Shown here in pieces: positions 61,299-64,000 of a stretch of DNA of 64,000 nucleotides (position 1 is the stretch's first letter; every line of letters begins with the position of its first letter). The translations under genes and the position numbers were made by a program. The stretch is from Sphingomonas sp. PP-F2F-A104-K0414. Lineage in GTDB: Bacteria; Pseudomonadota; Alphaproteobacteria; Sphingomonadales; Sphingomonadaceae. The notes beneath the pieces are model-generated. The model ran no database searches. It had not been told where the DNA came from and saw only the letters and a program-made list of their open reading frames with translations. The stretch lies in NCBI RefSeq assembly GCF_004340945.1, contig NZ_SLYD01000012.1, forward strand, positions 1 to 64,000. The letters are read 5' to 3'.

Positions 61299-63417
61299 TG
61301 TAATAGTTGGCGTATTTCTTGGAGTAGTACATCCCGCCATACGCCTCGGACGAAATCTCGACCATTGAGAAGACCGCACCCGCGACATCGACGCCGTCAT
61401 GACTCAGCCACGCCAGCGCGCTGCGAACCGCATTCTCCGGCGTCGCACCCCACTTCACCACGATCACGGTTCGCTCGGCCACATTGGCCGCCGACCGCGC
61501 GTCGGCGACACCCAGCAGCGGCGGCGTATCGATCACGATCCGGTCGTAGCGATCCATCTGCGACGCGATCAGATTGGAGAGCGCGTTGCCCGCAAACAGA
61601 TCCTCGGCGATGAACGAGCTGTTCGCGACCGGAATGAGATCCAGCCCAGGGACAGCATCGGGGATGATCACGTCGCTAAGCGAGGCCTCGCCGCGCAGCA
61701 ACTCGACCAAGCCACGCTCGGGCTTGATGCCGGCTGCTTCGATCAAGCCCGCCCGTCGCAGATCGGCATCGATCAGCAGCACGCGCTCCTTCGACATGGC
61801 GCAGATCCGGGCCAGCGCCAGCGCGCTGCTCGTCTTACCTTCGTTGGGAAGCGTGGACACGATCGCCACGCTCTTGGCGGGGCCGATCGATCGCCGGAGC
61901 GTACGAAACGCTTCGGCATAGGCACTCATCGGACGGTCGATCAGATACGTTGCCGGCGAATGCTTTGCCGAGCCGCGCCCGGGCCGCAACTTGGGGATCG
62001 TCGCGAGCACCGGGAGGCCAAGCTGTTCCAGATCGTCGATCGAGTACAGCCCCTTGGCCAGCACTTCCTGTGCGCCGATCACGACGATGCCCGCACCGAT
62101 CGCGGCGATAATCGTGAGGATCACCAGCATCGGCCGGTTCGGCGACGTGGGCGCAGAGGGCGGCACCGCCGACTCGATGATCTGCGCCTGCGTCAGCGAA
62201 CTGCGCGCAACCTGGTTCATCGTCTGCGCCTGCTCGGCCAGACGATTATACGCCGCATGCGCCGCGTCGGCCTGACGCTGGTAGGTTTCCGCGAGCGCGG
62301 AGGCGCGCGTATCGCTGGACTGCTGGCCGCGAAGCTTGCCCATTTCGCTGCGCAGGCTGCCGGCCCGCGCCGCGGCGGCACTGGCTTCGCTGCGAAGCCC
62401 GCCGATGTTGCGATTGGCCTCGTCCTGGATCTGCTTGTCGATCGCGGAAAGCTGCTCCTTGATCTTCACGCTCTCGGGATGCCGCGCTCCGTACCGCGAC
62501 AGCACCTCGCCCTGACGCTGAACGATCTGCGCCCGCTGCGAACGGAGATCGGCGATGACCTTCGAATCGAGCACGGCCGAAACCGCATCGATGCCGCCGG
62601 ACGCGATCTGGCTGCCGGCGACTGCCAGGCGAGCCTGCGCTGCAGCGGCTTCGGACTCGGCGGTCGCAAGCTGACCCGCAAGCGGGCTGATCTGCTGATC
62701 CGTCACGGTCGACGATCCGCCGCCGACGATACCGGCCTGGGCGCGATATTGCGCGAGCCGTGCATCCGCCAATGCAGCCTGCTGATTCAGCGCGGCCAGA
62801 CGTTGATCGAGATAGCTGGTTTCCCGCGACGCCGCGCCGGTTCGCTGGCCGCGGCTGTACGCGATGTATTCGCTGGCAAAGCCGTTGGCGACCTCGGCTG
62901 CGAGCAAACGATCTGCCGCGGTGTAACCGATGTTGACGACGTACGTCATCTTGTCACGGTCGGCGGAGATCTTCGACAGCAACCGCGAGGCGATCATGTC
63001 GACCCGCTTCTGCTCTTGTTCCGGGGTCGGATTGCGCGGCAATTCCGGCAGGCCCTTGGTCAGGTCGGCACGATTGGCGAGCCCGAGCTTGCGAACGACG
63101 CCGATCGCGACGTCGCGCGACTTGACGACGTTCACTTCGGTATCGAAGATATTCTGGTCGGGGCGCTCACCGTCCATCCGACCCAGCGCGGCGTTTGCCG
63201 ACGGGTCGATCTTAACGCGCGCCACCGCTTCGTACCGCCAGGGCATCATCATGACGAGCGCGATGCCGACGACCAGCACGGTCGCCGCCACCGCAACGAA
63301 CGTCCGCCACCGGCGCTGGAACATGGCCTTTACGGCGCCAGACAGCGACCGAATCACGCCGACACCGCTCGGCGGCATCGCAGGACCATTCAGGTCCCCC
63401 GGACGTTCCATTACCAT
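61288..63417 (-). CDS. wzc: Wzc-type polysaccharide tyrosine autokinase
   Basis: The 709-residue protein controls polymer length and export. Two transmembrane helices (about 40-60 and 430-450) bracket a periplasmic, coiled-coil-rich Wzz domain. The cytoplasmic kinase has Walker A S-T-L-P-N-E-G-K-T near 520, Walker A' L-L-I-D-A-D-L-R and Walker B I-V-I-D-T-P-P. A Tyr-rich tail Y-G-G-M-Y-Y-S-K-K-Y-A-N-Y-Y carries the likely phosphorylation sites. It is the full fused kinase, unlike split CapA/CapB forms. Confidence 0.96.
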   Translation of the reverse strand: MVMERPGDLNGPAMPPSGVGVIRSLSGAVKAMFQRRWRTFVAVAATVLVVGIALVMMMPWRYEAVARVKIDPSANAALGRMDGERPDQNIFDTEVNVVKSRDVAIGVVRKLGLANRADLTKGLPELPRNPTPEQEQKRVDMIASRLLSKISADRDKMTYVVNIGYTAADRLLAAEVANGFASEYIAYSRGQRTGAASRETSYLDQRLAALNQQAALADARLAQYRAQAGIVGGGSSTVTDQQISPLAGQLATAESEAAAAQARLAVAGSQIASGGIDAVSAVLDSKVIADLRSQRAQIVQRQGEVLSRYGARHPESVKIKEQLSAIDKQIQDEANRNIGGLRSEASAAAARAGSLRSEMGKLRGQQSSDTRASALAETYQRQADAAHAAYNRLAEQAQTMNQVARSSLTQAQIIESAVPPSAPTSPNRPMLVILTIIAAIGAGIVVIGAQEVLAKGLYSIDDLEQLGLPVLATIPKLRPGRGSAKHSPATYLIDRPMSAYAEAFRTLRRSIGPAKSVAIVSTLPNEGKTSSALALARICAMSKERVLLIDADLRRAGLIEAAGIKPERGLVELLRGEASLSDVIIPDAVPGLDLIPVANSSFIAEDLFAGNALSNLIASQMDRYDRIVIDTPPLLGVADARSAANVAERTVIVVKWGATPENAVRSALAWLSHDGVDVAGAVFSMVEISSEAYGGMYYSKKYANYYNAD

Positions 63418-63449
63418 GAGTTTACGTCTCCGTACGTGATTAGCGGTGA

Positions 63450-64000
63450 TTAGCGGTGGATCGCGACGCCGACGAGCGCCCGGAATTCGGACAATCGCGG
63501 ACCGTTCACGCCGACAAAATCGCTCTTGCGGTTTGCATAGGTCAGATCAAGGTTGCCCGTCAGCAGTCGGTTCATGAGATAGCGTGCACCGCCGCTCACC
63601 TGCCCGATCTTGGCCTTGCCCGGTATGCCGATATACGTATCGACTTCGTACGACACGGCGTAATTCAGCAACAGCGTGCGCAACAGCTCGTGATCGAGAC
63701 GAAACGCCGTGGTGGTGTTGAAGAAGCCGCCGCTAGCCAGCGTCGCATCCTGAACCGTGCGGTTGACGGCCAGCGTCGCCGTCGTCAGCGGCGTGGGGAA
63801 ATATTCCAGCCGGGCATCGATCGTCAGACCCTTGGCGGTCTTGTACGCCGCGCTGTCGAAATTGCGCGTGATATACCCGGCGCCGAACGAACCGCGCATC
63901 AACGCGGTCAGATCGAAGGTCACGCCGGCCAGTGCACGCACTTCGTGCGAGCTGCGGCTCGGCTGGTCGAACGTCAGCGGCAGGCGATAGCTCGTGTCGG
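63450..64000 (-). CDS. Outer-membrane beta-barrel protein, 5' end outside window
   Basis: The visible C-terminal ~183 residues consist of alternating polar and hydrophobic strands (for example G-S-F-G-A-G-Y-I-T-R-N and L-T-G-N-L-D-L-T-Y-A) ending in A-L-V-G-V-A-I-H-R, typical of beta-barrels of capsule loci (VpsM/BBP2 type). The frame stays open to the window edge, so the start is beyond 64000. It may form or assist the outer-membrane step of export with the neighbouring Wzc. Confidence 0.85.
   Translation of the reverse strand, partial: DTSYRLPLTFDQPSRSSHEVRALAGVTFDLTALMRGSFGAGYITRNFDSAAYKTAKGLTIDARLEYFPTPLTTATLAVNRTVQDATLASGGFFNTTTAFRLDHELLRTLLLNYAVSYEVDTYIGIPGKAKIGQVSGGARYLMNRLLTGNLDLTYANRKSDFVGVNGPRLSEFRALVGVAIHR

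Overview
The window is a high-GC chromosomal segment of an alphaproteobacterium, most likely a Sphingomonas or close relative. The evidence is a ccrM-type GANTC methyltransferase, the split pntAA-pntAB-pntB transhydrogenase with a tiny aa3 oxidase subunit IV gene ahead of it, a LapG/BTLCP-type cysteine peptidase, and a gellan-like exopolysaccharide locus. The genus is inferred from gene content, not from a marker gene.

1-17743: right part of an integrated P2-like (myovirus) prophage. Late tail genes run V-W-FI-FII-E/E'-T-U-D (1-7269), with a P2-type -1 frameshift site in E. J, I, H and G do not lie between W and FI as they do in P2. A minus-strand lipoprotein follows, then a divergent CI/Cro-like switch (7763-8913), an Ogr-like zinc-finger activator, a Toprim primase-helicase, small early genes including a GapR (DUF2312) homologue, a minus-strand two-helix membrane protein, an excisionase-like protein and the integrase (15306-16397). 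Two more minus-strand accessory genes lie between int and the end. The prophage ends inside a tRNA-Val gene; only its 5' half is visible (17706-17743). The left end is outside the window.

17744-48918: chromosomal backbone. It holds a frameshifted MarR-type regulator, the pnt operon interrupted by a DUF559 endonuclease gene with inverted-repeat ends, and an NtrC-type activator. Next come folP, ccrM, rnhB-thiD, glmM, transporters, redox enzymes, nat, an acyl-CoA dehydrogenase, a sua5-family gene, msrA, galE, PAP2, tRNA-Lys(TTT) and folK. The block ends with two uracil-DNA glycosylases, an MBL-fold hydrolase gene split by an amber codon, and an N-carbamoylputrescine amidase-like gene. Imperfect palindromes of several families (75-155 bp) fill many intergenic gaps. 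Two of them lie in frame inside thiD and the sua5-family gene.

49068-64000: exopolysaccharide/capsule region. It contains a WecG/TagA glycosyltransferase, a beta-propeller glycosidase/phosphorylase-like protein, an unrecognised secreted protein, a GT4-like glycosyltransferase, a Wzx flippase and a transglutaminase-like peptidase. It continues with an undecaprenyl-phosphate sugar transferase that starts repeat-unit assembly, a membrane-anchored PilZ protein, an O-antigen-ligase/Wzy-like protein, a small membrane protein coupled to the Wzc tyrosine autokinase, and the C-terminal part of an outer-membrane beta-barrel protein that runs off the window. Together they describe Wzx/Wzy-type polymer synthesis and export, with possible c-di-GMP input.
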